Shown: positions 11,404 to 22,604, numbered from the stretch's first letter. The stretch is 64,000 nt of DNA from Panulirus ornatus (GCF_036320965.1 NC_092231.1:28576199-28640198), one strand, 5' to 3'. Made by a program: numbers and translations. Notes: generated from the sequence alone by a model not told the origin.

Positions 11404-12490
11404 CTGGGCGTTAAGTTTACGTTTTCTGTTCTGTTCATAATGAGGGTGTCACTGGCGCATGCGTGCTGGATCTCTCAATGTTGACGTCTGTTTGAGAATA
11501 CCGAGACGTAAACACGAGGGTTGCCCTTCCTCTGGTAGTCAATATGTTTTTCCTCATCTTGAAAGATGATAAGGAAAATGTTTACCTCATATACAACACC
11601 GTCCAAAAAGATGGACACTGTCATCGTGGCTATACTTCAAACGTCTTTCTCCCTGCCTGCTCCTTCCTTCCTTCCTTCATTCCTTCCTTCAATGTTCCTT
11701 CTTTCTTAATCTACTGATGTTTCCATCCTTTTTCGTAGCTCCCCTTGCCCCTGACTGACCAATACACACACGGTGCATCGCTCCACCAAACCTCCTCCGC
11801 CTCTCACAACCAGTGTAGACCTGAGCAGATCTTACACAATTTTCCAAAATAAATCAAGATTTTTCCCTCTTTTGACAGAGATTCAGACTATAAATATCAT
11901 GAAGATAAATGATATATTAGCAATTTGGGTAGAATAATTCTTATCAGGAGTAGAGTGGTGGAACACGGCAATTAAACTCCCACCACGAGAAGTAAATGCA
12001 AAGACTGCAGAAATACTTCGATGATAACAGCTATCAGTAGATAAATCCTCCTCCCGATATCTTATCCTTTCTTTATCAAAGGTCCAGTCGTGGAGCAGCT
12101 AGCATGCCAAATTACCGTAGAGATCTTCCCGTCACACTTTCCAACATAATTTCCCTATATAGAAGGCGCTTTCTTATCATCTTGTTCCGCTACCTGCATT
12201 TAAGCCGGAGGGAGAGGTGGATGTGTGGGTGGCTGGGTGAGTAGGTAAGTGCCTCCTGCTTTCTCATCGTGTTTACACCGACGTTAAGTACAAAGATGTC
12301 GATATACGTCATGTTGGATCATCGGGTCTTCTGCCATCTGTTCGTCCCACGTACACTTGCTGGTCTACGCTTATAATCACGGACACTAGTTCACTGTTGT
12401 GTGATCCCGTGACTTCAAGCTTCTTAATGACAATCATTATCTCTAGATTCGTTTATGCAGTAATTATCAGACCTCTAGTCCACCTACAGC
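11402..12490. other. No recognised gene
   Basis: This is mostly unique-looking, moderately AT-rich sequence with many stops in all frames. A short CTTC-rich tract lies at about 11,661-11,690. I see no exon-like segment, RNA gene or transposon motif. Confidence 0.4.
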
Positions 12491-12496
12491 CATCAT

Positions 12497-12612
12497 TAAA
12501 AAAAGCTAGACTAGGCAAGGCTAAGCTAGGCTAGGCTAAGCTAGGTTAGGCTAAGCTAAGCTAGGACAGCTAGGCTAGGCTAAGCTAGGAAAGCTTGGCT
12601 AGGCTAAGCTTC
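12497..12612. repeat. Degenerate pentamer repeat (GCTAG/GCTAA)
   Basis: The stretch is built from GCTAG and GCTAA five-base words (for example GGCTAAGCTAGGCTAGGC) with occasional slippage. It is a low-order, decayed pentamer tract. Confidence 0.8.
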
Positions 12613-13179
12613 TTGGGATGGTACTGTCTTTGTCAGATAAAACCATTACTAATGATACCAATAATGCCATACCCCTGGCGTAACACACATTAACGTCATC
12701 TTAGTGTTGTAAGTGATTGCAAGAGTTCCAATGAACATAATGATTCACATCATCTTTTTTGTCGATAATGCAGACTTAAAACTGTCTCATCACTGGACAA
12801 AATAATAATTTCTAGTTTCAAAATTGTTTAAACAAACATGGGATACTCTATATTTTTGCACCTACTCGTTGTATTCTACATGTAAATATAATTAATGACC
12901 CATTTACCAATGAAATGGATCGTAAATAAGATATAATTCAGAATTAACACGAAACTTTCTCATGAAGTATTCAGTTCCGTAAATGTAGAATGTAATCTAC
13001 GTTCAGTCACGGAATTCCTACCTTACAATGGGCTCAGGACACTTGATGATGAGGGAGGGTTGGAGGTCAGACTTGATCATGATCATGACACACCAGCATG
13101 GCATACCTTGCCACCAGGTGTGGACACGTCCCTCGAACAACGTAACATCTTATGTATTTTTCATCTTATATGGAAATGA
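12613..13179. other. No recognised gene; AT-rich
   Basis: AT-rich sequence dense in stop codons. I see nothing coding or repetitive in it. Confidence 0.4.
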
Positions 13180-13310
13180 CACATGTATATCTACTTATAT
13201 ATGTATATACACATATATATACATAAACGCATATATACATATATATACATTTCAACTTAGACATAACATATACATGCACAGACATATGCATATATACACA
13301 TGTACGTATT
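13180..13310. repeat. ATAC/ATAT low-complexity tract
   Basis: Interrupted TATATA, ACATAT and ATACAC words make up this stretch. It borders a dispersed repeat fragment with GCGAGGTAGCG, and the copy at 22,365 also has a TATATAT tract just before its GCGAGGTAGCG. Confidence 0.8.
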
Positions 13311-13317
13311 CATACTT

Positions 13318-13460
13318 GCTGCCTTCATCCATTCCCGTCGCCACCCCGCCACACATGAAATAGCATCCCTCTTCCCCCAGCAGCGAGGTAGCGCCACGAA
13401 AAGACCCACCCTCTTTATTGCCTTGTCAATTTCCTTCAATCTTCCGCCCCTTTCCTTGTT
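13318..13460. mobile_element. Dispersed repeat fragment with GCGAGGTAGCG, copy 1
   Basis: The segment contains CCGTCGCCACCCCGCCACA and GCGAGGTAGCG (13,383-13,393), followed by a pyrimidine-rich tail. GCGAGGTAGCG after a TA-rich tract recurs at 22,387-22,397. I recall this wording as a frequent dispersed sequence in decapod genomes. That is memory, not a search, and the element class is unknown to me. Confidence 0.45.
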
Positions 13461-13627
13461 TTCTACACGAAGTAAAAACAGTACACACTTGTCAGTGTCA
13501 CCAGGCATTCACCAGTTGTGAAAACATCACACTAGACAGTCCACAGACGCACCAATGTTTCGATGATTGGCTATCATGACAGGGAAGCACCAAGGGCCAG
13601 CCATTAAGGGCTCAGGACTCGTTAACA

Positions 13628-15500
13628 CTATCACCAGGCACCATCAGCCTCACCATCACCAGGCACCATCAGCCTCACCATCACCAGGCACCATCAGCCT
13701 CACCATCACCAGGCACCATCAACCTCACCATCACAAGGCACCATCAGCCTCACCATCACCAGGCACCATCAGCCTCACCATCACCAGGCACCATCAGCCT
13801 CACCATCACCAGGCACCATCAACCTCACCATCACCAGGCAACATCAGCCTCACCATCACCAGGCAACATCAGCCTCACCATCACCAGGCACCATCAGCCT
13901 CACCATCACCAGGCACCATCAGCCTCACCATCACCAGGCACCATCAGCCTCACCATCACCAGGCAACATCAGCCTCACCATCACCAGGCAACATCAGCCT
14001 CACCATCACCAGGCACCATCAGCCTCACCATCACCAGGCACCATCAGCCTCACCATCACCAGGCACCATCAACCTCACCATCACCAGGCACCATCAGCCT
14101 CACCATCACCAGGCACCATCAACCTCACCATCACCAGGCACCATCAGCCTCACTATCACCAGGCACCATCAGCCTCACCATCACCAGGCACCATCAACCT
14201 CACCATCACCAGGCACCATCAGCCTCACCATCACCAGGCACCATCAACCTCACCATCACCAGGCACCATCAGCCTCACTATCACCAGGCACCATCAGCCT
14301 CACCATCACCAGGCACCATCAACCTCACCATCACCAGGCACCATCAGCCTCACCATCACCAGGCACCATCAACCTCACCATCACCAGGCAACATCAGCCT
14401 CACCATCACCAGGCACCATCAGCCTCACCATCACCAGGCACCATCAGCCTCACCATCACCAGGCACCATCAACCTCACCATCACCAGGCACCATCAGCCT
14501 CACCATCACCAGGCACCATCAGCCTCACCATCACCAGGCACCATCAACCTCACCATCACCAGGCAACATCAGCCTCACCATCACCAGGCACCATCAGCCT
14601 CACCATCACCAGGCACCATCAGCCTCACCATCACCAGGCACCATCAGCCTCACCATCACCAGGCACCATCAGCCTCACCATCACCAGGCACCATCAACCT
14701 CACCATCACCAGGCACCATCAGCCTCACTATCACCAGGCAACATCAGCCTCATCATCACCAGGCAACATCATCCTCACCATCACCAGGCACCATCAACCT
14801 CACCATCACCAGGCACCATCAGCCTCACCATCACCAGGCACCATCAACCTCACCATCACAAGGCACCATCAACCTCACCATCACCAGGCACCATCAGCCT
14901 CACCATCACCAGGCACCATCAACCTCACCATCACCAGGCACCATCAGCCTCACCATCACCAGGCAACATCAGCCTCACCATCACCAGGCAACATCAGCCT
15001 CACCATCACCAGGCACCATCAGCCTCACCATCACCAGGCACCATCAGCCTCACCATCACCAGGCACCATCAACCTCACCATCACCAGGCAACATCAGCCT
15101 CACCATCACCAGGCACCATCAGCCTCACCATCACCAGGCACCATCAACCTCACCATCACCAGGCACCATCAGCCTCACCATCACCAGGCACCATCAACCT
15201 CACCATCACCAGGCACCATCAGCCTCACCATCACCAGGCACCATCAGCCTCACCATCACCAGGCACCATCAACCTCACCATCACCAGGCACCATCAGCCT
15301 CACCATCACCAGGCACCATCAACCTCACCATCACCAGGCAACATCAGCCTCACCATCACCAGGCACCATCAGCCTCACCATCACCAGGCACCATCAGCCT
15401 CACCATCACCAGGCACCATCAACCTCACCATCACCAGGCACCATCAACCTCACCATCACCAGGCACCATCAGCCTCACCATCACCAGGCACCATCAGCCT
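13628..15500. repeat. 25-bp minisatellite, about 75 copies
   Basis: The unit contains CACCATCACCAGGCACCATC followed by AGCCT. The spacing is 25 bp (13,686 to 13,711). Two variable positions dominate: GCACC/GCAAC and AGCCT/AACCT. No frame of the unit has a stop, so a 683-codon open frame (13,567-15,618) runs through it with a 25-residue period made of all three frames in turn. This is an array artefact. Confidence 0.97.
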
Positions 15501-15554
15501 TAACAATAACATCACTATCACCATCACAACAATGGTTAAGACTATGCAGCGCCA

Positions 15555-17513
15555 ACAGGTTAATGTGGATCAACAGGTTAATGTGGATCAACAGGTTAAT
15601 TCACAACCATCTGGTTAATGCAAGGCTGGAAGAAGTTCTTGTACCACCAAGAGGTTAATAATTCACCACCAACAGGTTAACACAAGACTTCTAATGGGTA
15701 ATGCACGACCAAGACGGTTAATGCATACCCAACAGGTTAATGCACATGACCAACGCGTTAAATCATTACCAAAAGGGTTGTGAATAACCATCAGGATAAC
15801 ACAACCAAATGGTTAACTTACGACCAACAGGTTAATGCACAACCAACAGGTTAATGCACGACCAACTGGTTAATGAACAACCAACAGGTTAATGCACAAC
15901 CAACAGGTTAATGCACGACCAACTGGTTAATGCACGACCAACAGGTTAATTAACAACCAACAGGTTAATGCACAACCAACAGGTTAATGAACAACCAACA
16001 GGTTAATGCACGACCAACTGGTTAATGAACAACCAACAGGTTAATGCACAACCAACAGGTTAATGCACGACCAACTGGTTAATGCACAACAGGTTAATGC
16101 ACGACCAACAGGTTAGTGCACGACCAACAGGTTAATGCACGACCAACAGGTTAATGAACAACCAACAGGTTAATGCACAACCAACAGGTTAATGCACAAC
16201 CAACAGGTTAATGCACGACCAACAGGTTAATGCTCAACCAACAGGTTAATGCACAACCAACAGGTTAATGCACGACCAACAGGTTAATGCTCAACCAACA
16301 GGTTAATGCACGACCAACAGGTTAATGCTCAACCAACAGGTTAATGCACAACCAACAGGTTAATGCACGACCACCAGGTTAATGCACAACTAACAGGTTA
16401 ATGCACGACCAACAGGTTAATGCACAACCAACAGGTTAAAGCACGACCAACAGGTTAATGCACGACCAACAGGTTAATGCACGACCAACAGGTTAATGTA
16501 CGACCAACAGGTTAATATAAGACCAACAGGTTAATGCATGACCAACAGGTTAATGCTCAACCAACAGGTTAAAGCACGACCAACAGGTTAATGCATGACC
16601 AACAGGTTAATGCACAACCAACAGGTTAAAGCACGACCAACAGTTTAATGCACGACCAACAGGTTAATGCACGTCCAACAGGTTAATGCACGTCCAACAG
16701 GTTAATGCACTACCAACAGGTTAATGCACGACCAACAGGTTAATGCACAACCAACAGATTAATGCATAACCAACAGGTTAATGCACGACCAACAGGTTAA
16801 TGCACAACCAACAGGTTAATGCACAACCAACAGGTTAATGCACGTCCTACAGGTTAATGCACAAGCAACAGGTTAATGTACAATCAACAGGTTAATGCAC
16901 GACCAACAGGTTAATGCACAACCAACAAAAGGTTAATGCACAACCAACAAACAGGTTAATGCACAACCAACAGGTTAATGCACGTCCAACAGGTTAATGC
17001 ACAACCAACAGGTTAATGTACAATCAACAGGTTAATGCACGACCAACAGGTTAATGCACAACCAACAGGTTAATGCACGACCAACAGGTTAATGTACGAC
17101 CAACAGGTTAATATAAGACCAACAGGTTAATGCATGACCAACAGGTTAATGCATGACCAACAGGTAAATGTACAACCAACAGGTTAATGCACAACCAACA
17201 GGTTAATGCACGACCAACAGGTTAATGCACGACCAACAGGTTAATGCACGACCAACAGGTTAATGCACGACCAACAGGTTAATGCATAACCAACAGGTTA
17301 ATGCACGACCAACAGGTTAATGCACGACCATCAGGTTAATGCACGACCAACAGGTTAATGCACGACCAACAGGTTAATGCACGACCAACAGGTTAATGCA
17401 CGACCAACAGGTTAATGCATAACCAACAGGTTAATGCACGACCAACAGGTTAATGCACGACCATCAGGTTAATGCCGGATTGGAAGAGGTCAGTGCACGA
17501 CCAGCGGGTTAAT
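15555..17513. repeat. 19-bp minisatellite, about 100 copies
   Basis: The unit is AATGCACGACCAACAGGTT, with 19-bp spacing (for example 17,221 to 17,240). Variants GCACAACC, GCTCAACC, GCATGACC and GTACGACC are interspersed. The left end, up to about 15,810, is strongly diverged. The array starts about 55 bp after the 25-bp array ends. The shared unit TTAAT supplies stop codons. Confidence 0.97.
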
Positions 17514-17594
17514 GTACGACCCGAGCGTGGAGAACATGGGCCAGCCAGGGTCGAGTTGCCAGATGTGGTGTTAGCGTGCCGTCCTGGTGCCACA

Positions 17595-17675
17595 ATGATG
17601 ATGTCACCATTTGTCTACGTCAGCTTGGCTTGCCTCCTCCTCACCTCCTCCAACAGTGTGTATCTGGATCAGAAG
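17595..17675 (+). CDS. Possible signal-peptide exon (secreted protein, 5' exon)
   Basis: Three consecutive ATG codons (17,595-17,603) open a frame that reads like a cleavable signal peptide. It has an uncharged start, the hydrophobic core 'FVYVSLACLLLTSS' and a polar stretch 'NSVYLDQK'. Reading stops shortly after, but exactly there the DNA reads CAGAAG|GTGAAT, an acceptable splice donor with GT at 17,676-17,677. This is what a first coding exon of a secreted or neuropeptide-type gene would look like. The sequence before the first ATG (GCCACA) is a fair initiation context. The frame is also open upstream to an ATG at 17,472 in the edge of the 19-bp array. I cannot name the protein or find its next exon within the window. 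Chance is a real alternative. Confidence 0.35.
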
Positions 17676-17687
17676 GTGAATATATGA

Positions 17688-18007
17688 ATGCATCTAATGC
17701 TCTTGACGAAACCCAACAATATTAATCAAGCAACGTTTGGGAAACGAGGCAACAATGGAGAAAGGACTAATTAAAATCACATAAATCATTCATGGCTCAG
17801 TGAATATTTAAATGAGCGAAGCTACCAGGCAAAAACTGGTATGTCTTTACCATAATAATGTCATTCAAAGTCTTTCGTTTTTTTGTTTTTTTCTTGTGAG
17901 TGTGTGGTGTTCTCAAACACTGGATCTGGTTACGGTCATTCAATTATCTTCAAGTCAGGTGTCTTGTGAAAGATAAGGAGGCGAGTTTAGTGCAATGGTC
18001 ACGGCAT
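17688..18007. other. No recognised gene; weak RT-like stretch
   Basis: AT-rich sequence. At about 17,776-17,840 the plus strand reads 'SWLSEYLNERSYQAKTG', which loosely resembles the WLxxYLxxRxxxV segment of LINE reverse transcriptases. It is too short to call. Confidence 0.25.
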
Positions 18008-18210
18008 GTGGCCAGCCTGGGCTGTGTAGTGGCCAGCCTGGGCTGTGTAGTGGCCAGCCTGGGCTGTGTAGTGGACGTCCTGGGCTGTGTAGTGGCCAGC
18101 CTGGGCTGTGTAGTGGCCAGCCTGGGCTGTGTAGTGGACGTCCTGGGCTGTGTAGTGGCCAGCCTGGGCTGTGTAGTGGCCAGCCTTGGCTGTGGGCTGT
18201 GTAGTGGCCA
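18008..18210. repeat. 21-bp minisatellite, about 10 copies
   Basis: The unit contains GGCCAGCCTGGGCTGTGTAG, with a GGACGTCC variant at every third or fourth copy. The spacing is 21 bp, so three frames stay open and give short repeat peptides on both strands. Confidence 0.95.
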
Positions 18211-18235
18211 GACTTTGTTATGGCCATTTGGAATG

Positions 18236-18391
18236 TGGCCAGTCTACGTTAGAGCCAGGCTACGTTATAGCCAGGCTACGTTATAGCCAGGCTACGTTAT
18301 AGCCAGTCTACGTTATAGCCAGGCTACGTTATAGCCAGACTGTGTTATAGCCAGGCTACGTTATAGACAGGCTACGTTATAGCCAGGCTTT
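18236..18391. repeat. 16-bp minisatellite, about 9-10 copies
   Basis: The unit is AGCCAGGCTACGTTAT, with minor variants (AGTCTACG, AGACTGTG). It directly follows the 21-bp array and shares the GGCCAG/AGCCAG word, so the two may be related by decay and re-amplification. Confidence 0.92.
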
Positions 18392-18740
18392 GCTTTGTGC
18401 ACACTGTGCCGTTAACGGATTTTGTTAAAGCTAATTTCTGTTCTACTGTGGCAAGTCTATGCTGTGGCCAAGGTGTATTGTGTTGAGGTCAGGCTGTGTT
18501 GCGCTGTGGCCGGGCAGTGTGTGTTGTGCTGTGACTTACGTTGTAACACAGACACGAACGAAGCTACCGGGCCCACGGACGACCAAACATACGCAAGACA
18601 CGACACCCGGACACAAGTATGTCTTGGACGACACATGTTTACATAAAAGTAACGAAGGGAAACACGACGAGGGAGCAGCGTCTTCATGACAGAGCTGACA
18701 ATGTTTGCTGACATTTAGCAGCTGATCAAGAGGAGGAGGG

Positions 18741-18772
<32 letters not shown>
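18741..18772. repeat. (AGCC)n tetranucleotide tract
   Basis: An uninterrupted run of about eight AGCC units. Confidence 0.95.
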
Positions 18773-19187
18773 TCACTCTGACCACCAACGCCACCCAGGG
18801 ATGTTTACAAACACAACCCCCACGTCCGGGCAAGAAGGAACTAAAGCCATTCCCTCCCCCTCTCCCCCCACACGAATGGGAGACACTCACCCATGTTTAT
18901 CAAAGACTTCCGAACCAACTGAAACCAGTTTCTTAATCTATTCAGTTGTTTGAGAAAATAAATTGAGACATTAGAATCCACGCCAGGGAAACCTGATGCT
19001 TTCCCCAGGAGAGATACAGACATCTGTGATGAGCACCCACATCTGGGGGACCTGTGGTGGGGACCGTCTGAGATGGTCCAACCCCACCCACAATTGTGGG
19101 CGTTGGGTGGCCGGGGCCAATATCAAGGCCACACAAAAACCGACATTCCACCGCTGAAAGCTCGACATAGTGGACTAAATATGAAGA
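18773..19187. other. No recognised gene
   Basis: Unique-looking sequence. The short open frames have no recognisable motif. Confidence 0.35.
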
Positions 19188-19510
19188 TACTCACCCCACG
19201 CTCTACACCCTCACCCTCACGCTACACACCCTCACCCCACGCTCTACACCCTCACCATCACGCTACACACCCTCACCATCACGCTCTACACCCTCACCAT
19301 CACGCTACACACCCTCACCATCACGCTCTACACCCTCACCCTCACGCTACACACCCTCACCATCACGCTCTACACCCTCACCCTCACGCTACACACCCTC
19401 ACCCCACGCTACACACCCTCACCCCACGCTCTACACCCTCACCCTCACGCTACACACCCTCACCACCCCGCCCCACACCTTTACCACCACGTTACTCACC
19501 CTCACCACAG
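19188..19510. repeat. 21-bp minisatellite with alternating variants
   Basis: The unit is ACCCTCACCATCACGCTCTAC-like, with GCTCTAC and GCTACAC alternating over much of the array. This gives a 42-bp higher-order unit. Some units are 20 bp (CACCCCACG). It lies inside a His/Pro-rich open frame (19,073-19,531) that is an array artefact. Confidence 0.9.
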
Positions 19511-19634
19511 CCAATGTCAGGGTCAGGTTAATACCGTGGCCAGTAGTCTATAAAGACCTCTGGCTGACTTGTCGATCACTGGGACAACACTGTTACCACC
19601 ACGTCACAGTGTTGAGGGCTGGGACATGACACCC

Positions 19635-19644
19635 CTGACGTCAG
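19635..19644. promoter_or_regulatory. Consensus CRE palindrome
   Basis: CTGACGTCAG is a perfect ten-base palindrome containing the full cAMP-response element TGACGTCA. It stands alone in non-repeat sequence, about 170 bp before a TATATATA stretch (near 19,810). Function is not shown. Confidence 0.3.
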
Positions 19645-19757
19645 CCCACTTCCCCTTCATGACCTGGACCTGGCTGTTCAGGTACACGTGACACACACGT
19701 CTCTATACGAAGGTGCAGGGAGTAGCTGCAGCTGTAACACCCACCCACCCCTCCAGC

Positions 19758-19793
19758 ACCGGTACCGGTACCAGTGCTGGTACCGGTACCGGT
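19758..19793. repeat. Perfect 17-bp inverted repeat, ACCGGT-based
   Basis: The left arm ACCGGTACCGGTACCAG (19,758-19,774) and the right arm CTGGTACCGGTACCGGT (19,777-19,793) are exact reverse complements separated by two bases. The arms are themselves tandem ACCGGT/GGTACC hexamers. Confidence 0.95.
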
Positions 19794-20690
19794 AGCTTAC
19801 ATTATGTCACTATATATACGTGTCTTGTAGGTTTTAGTGTCATTATCTCCCAGTGTTCCATGTCTGAGGTTCTAATGGTCACCTGACCCTCCCAAACTTT
19901 CCATATGTAAATGAGGCAGTGCCTCTCCCGTCGCCTCCTACGCTTCAATGAACACCCAGCGTAACCTCACTCGGCCACAGTACTTTATGACAAAAACAAT
20001 TTGGATGTGAATAATCATTGCACATTTACTTTACTCGAAAGTTTCGCCCGGTGGAAGTGTGAGGAGGTGATGGTGGCTGGGTTGGTGCTCGCCACCAGGT
20101 CGCCTGACTCGTCCACTCGCGGGTGGTGTTGCGGGTCGTCCCGGGTCGTGTATGGGGGCTCTCTCCAGCACATGGTAAGCCTGACCCCCAGTAGGTTGAG
20201 CAACTCCTCTTCCGTACTGATGATGGGCTCATTTCATGGCTGCCCCACACACAAGCATTGGCCATCGTCTTCCTCACCCTCAATCTGCTGGATTTCATTG
20301 GTCTTTTTTTTTCAATTATTTTCATCAATCGCATTTTCTTGATCACTTTTACTCGCCCAGGTGATCCTCCCACTCGTTGGTCATCTGCGACTCTGTTCAT
20401 CTTCCTTCTCCCACCCTCCCCGACCTTCCCACCTGCTGCAGGAGGCCCAGTGAGTGAGTGTGACCTTCATCCAAGCCGACACCTCCGGCGTCCTCAGGTC
20501 CCTGTGAGGCCGTCGCCTCCGTCGCCGGTGACTAGTGGGCCTCGCTGGGCCCGTCCAGACCAAGTGTACTGGTTTGGGAAACATTCTTACATCCTGACAT
20601 CGTGATCCCCACCTTCACCAGCCAGACCTTCAGCATCATCACACAGTTACACAACAGATCTCTCTTCTCGTTTTCTTTTACCCATTTCAG
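19794..20690. other. GC-richer non-repeat DNA; exon-like open frames on both strands
   Basis: This is one of the few GC-richer, non-repetitive stretches. On the minus strand, about 20,040-20,255 is open and reads like ordinary protein ('STEEELLNLLGVRLTMCW', then 'DESGDLVASTNPATITSS'), but no good acceptor precedes it. On the plus strand the same DNA ends with CACATG|GTAAGC (GT at 20,174-20,175), a donor-like site. I cannot decide between the strands or recognise a family, so no exon is called. Confidence 0.25.
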
Positions 20691-20883
20691 AACTGGCTCA
20701 GTTTTCCCGGGACCACTCAAGACTTTCTCAACTTCGTAATGCAAGTGGAAAACTTCCTCCGGGTTCTAAGGCGGCCCAATCCTTGCTCAGCTTCTCCATG
20801 CCACTCTGGGGGCGTCCCCAGCGTCTTGGTGTCAGGGGAGGGCAGACAGGCAGCCCCCACCACCCCGTGGGTCACCAGGCGAG
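20691..20883 (+). CDS. Weak internal exon candidate, EGF-like start
   Basis: A strong acceptor precedes this segment: a long pyrimidine tract (about 20,661-20,688) ending in TTTCAG at 20,690. The downstream frame is open and reads 'NWLSFPGTTQDFLNFVMQV', followed later by 'NPCSASPCHSGG' (about 20,778-20,813). The latter resembles the opening NPCxxxPCxxGG of an EGF-like module. A donor-like GAG|GTATGG closes it (GT at 20,884). Against it, the next expected EGF cysteines are absent and a 70-bp local duplication follows at once. It may be a decayed exon or chance. Confidence 0.2.
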
Positions 20884-21093
20884 GTATGGCAGCCCTCAGC
20901 CAGCCCAGCCCGGCAGCCCCCACCACCCCGTGGGTCACCAGGCGGGGGTCTGGTCTCTGCCACGCACTCAACACCTCATCATCATGGCCACAGGCTACGT
21001 CCCACGGGCCCCAGCCCCGAGCTATCCACCGCCGCCCCTGTACCACATTCCTTGTGGTCTTATCATTTACTTGCATTAGGTCGTCGAGTGTCC

Positions 21094-21095
<2 letters not shown>

Positions 21096-21156
<61 letters not shown>
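21096..21156. repeat. (TG)n microsatellite
   Basis: An uninterrupted TG tract of about 30 units. It is followed by GAATCAACTGAGTGG, the same flank as the (TG)n at 22,560. Confidence 0.98.
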
Positions 21157-21157
<1 letters not shown>

Positions 21158-21205
21158 AATCAACTGAGTGGAAATGTAGTATTCTTGGACAGCATACGTG
21201 AGTCT
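21157..21205. repeat. Dispersed (TG)n-flanking repeat, copy 1
   Basis: The words AATCAACTGAGTGG, TAGTATTCTTGGACAGCATA and the preceding (TG)n recur in the same order at 22,602-22,645. The two copies differ by a few substitutions. Confidence 0.8.
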
Positions 21206-21440
21206 TTGTATCAATGTTCTTTATTTTGCTGCGTCTGTGAACATGGGACGACCCACTTGTGCATGTATGATGGCAGCTCTACACTAGTTGAGGAATGTCT
21301 GGTCTTTTGTGCATTGATCTCACCTTTGCTCATGTTGTCCCACGTCTCCAGTACCATGTAGACACGTGTGTACGACCTATTTCATCTGGCAAGTCATTAA
21401 CATGAACCAAAAAAAGTAGCGGCCCCAGCACTAGGCCCTG
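21206..21440. other. No recognised gene
   Basis: A short unique-looking stretch between two repeats. It has no recognisable motif. Confidence 0.35.
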
Positions 21441-22078
21441 AGGGACCCCAGTTGATACCCTCGCTAGGTGTTCCCTGCTCTCTCTCAGTCAGGTGGCAGA
21501 TATGTTCTCTGCCCTCTTCCAGTCAGGTGGCAGGTGCCACACCAGGTTCCCCTGCCAGGTGTTCTCTGCTCTCTCCCAGTCAGGTGGCAGGTGCCACACC
21601 AGGTTCCCCTGCCAGATGTTCTCTGCCCTCTTCCAGTCAGGTGGTAGCTGCCACACCAGGTTCCCCTGCCAGGTGTTCTCTGCTCTCCCCTAGTCATCAG
21701 GTGGCAGCTGCGACACCAGGTTCCCCTGCCAGGTGTTCTCTGCCCTCTACCAGTCAGGTGGCAGGTGCCACACCAGGTTCCCCTGCCAGGTGTTCTCTGC
21801 CCTCTTCCAGTCAGGTGGCAGGTGCCACACCAGGTTCCCCTGCCAGATGTTCTCTGCCCTCTTCCAGTCAGGTGGCAGGTGCCACACCAGGTTCCCCTGC
21901 CAGGTGTTCTCTGCTCTCTCCCAGTCATCAGGTGGCAGCTGCCACACCAGGTTCCCCTGCCAGGTGTTCTCTGCTCTCCCCCAGTCATCAGGTGGCAGCT
22001 GCCACACCAGGTTCCCCTGCCAGGTGTTCTCTGCCCTCTACCAGTCAGGTGGCAGCTGCCACACCAGGCAAGCTGGCC
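21441..22078. repeat. 57/60-bp minisatellite, about 11 copies
   Basis: The unit contains TTCTCTGCCCTCTTCCAGTC and GTGCCACACCAGGTTCCCC. The spacing is 57 bp (21,504 to 21,561), with 60-bp copies that have an extra TCA (near 21,695, 21,928 and 21,988). Both lengths are multiples of three, so parallel open frames exist on both strands (271 codons plus, 216 codons minus). Nothing else supports coding. Confidence 0.95.
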
Positions 22079-22364
22079 GGGATATCTACCCATCAGAGGC
22101 GTTCTGGCAGTCCTTTGTATACAAACACCACACATCCGCCTTTGTGCTTTATGGCGTCACGCTCTTGTCCTCGTCTTGCAGACTTACCATCATCACCTCC
22201 CTCTGAATCTGGCCATCGTTGTGGTAGTGTGTGTGTCAGGCAAAACGTCATCCATATCTTTCATTAATTTAATCTGTATCAACATGAAAATACCCGTGTA
22301 ATTAATACCTGCCTTACGGGGAAAGGGTTTTATAACCGTGTTACTCCGCCTTTTTATCTTATAT

Positions 22365-22556
22365 ATATTCGCCATTTTCCGCGTTAGCGAGGTAGCGGTA
22401 AGAACATAGGACTGAGCCTTAGGAGGAAAATCCTCACTTGGCTCCCTTATCTGTTTCCTCTTGAAGAAGTAAAATCTGGGGGGGGGGGGGGGGGGGGGAT
22501 TTCCAGCCACCCGCTCCCTCCCCTTTTAATCACCTTCTACGACACGCAGCAATGTT
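22365..22556. mobile_element. Dispersed repeat with GCGAGGTAGCG and poly-G, copy 2
   Basis: The segment runs from TATATATTCGCCATTTTCC through GCGAGGTAGCG (22,387-22,397) and TCCTCACTTGGCTCCCTTAT to a G homopolymer of about 20 bases (22,479-22,498). It ends with CACCTTCTACGACACGCAG (about 22,530-22,549). I recall near-identical wording from decapod intergenic DNA. The class is unknown to me and the identification rests on memory. Confidence 0.5.
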
Positions 22557-22557
22557 A

Positions 22558-22559
<2 letters not shown>

Positions 22560-22601
<42 letters not shown>
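22560..22601. repeat. (TG)n microsatellite
   Basis: An uninterrupted TG tract. It is followed by copy 2 of the dispersed flank (22,602-22,645) also seen at 21,157. Confidence 0.97.

Positions 22602-22604
<3 letters not shown>

Noticed and set aside
12497..12612. Arthropod telomere repeat
   Set aside because: The words are GCTAG/GCTAA, not TTAGG, and the tract is short and internal.
13567..15618. 683-codon His/Pro/Ser-rich open frame
   Set aside because: It is produced by the 25-bp array. The protein period of 25 residues equals three units read in successive frames, and no other coding sign exists.
17776..17840. Additional LINE reverse transcriptase fragment
   Set aside because: Only about 17 residues resemble an RT segment, with no second block nearby.
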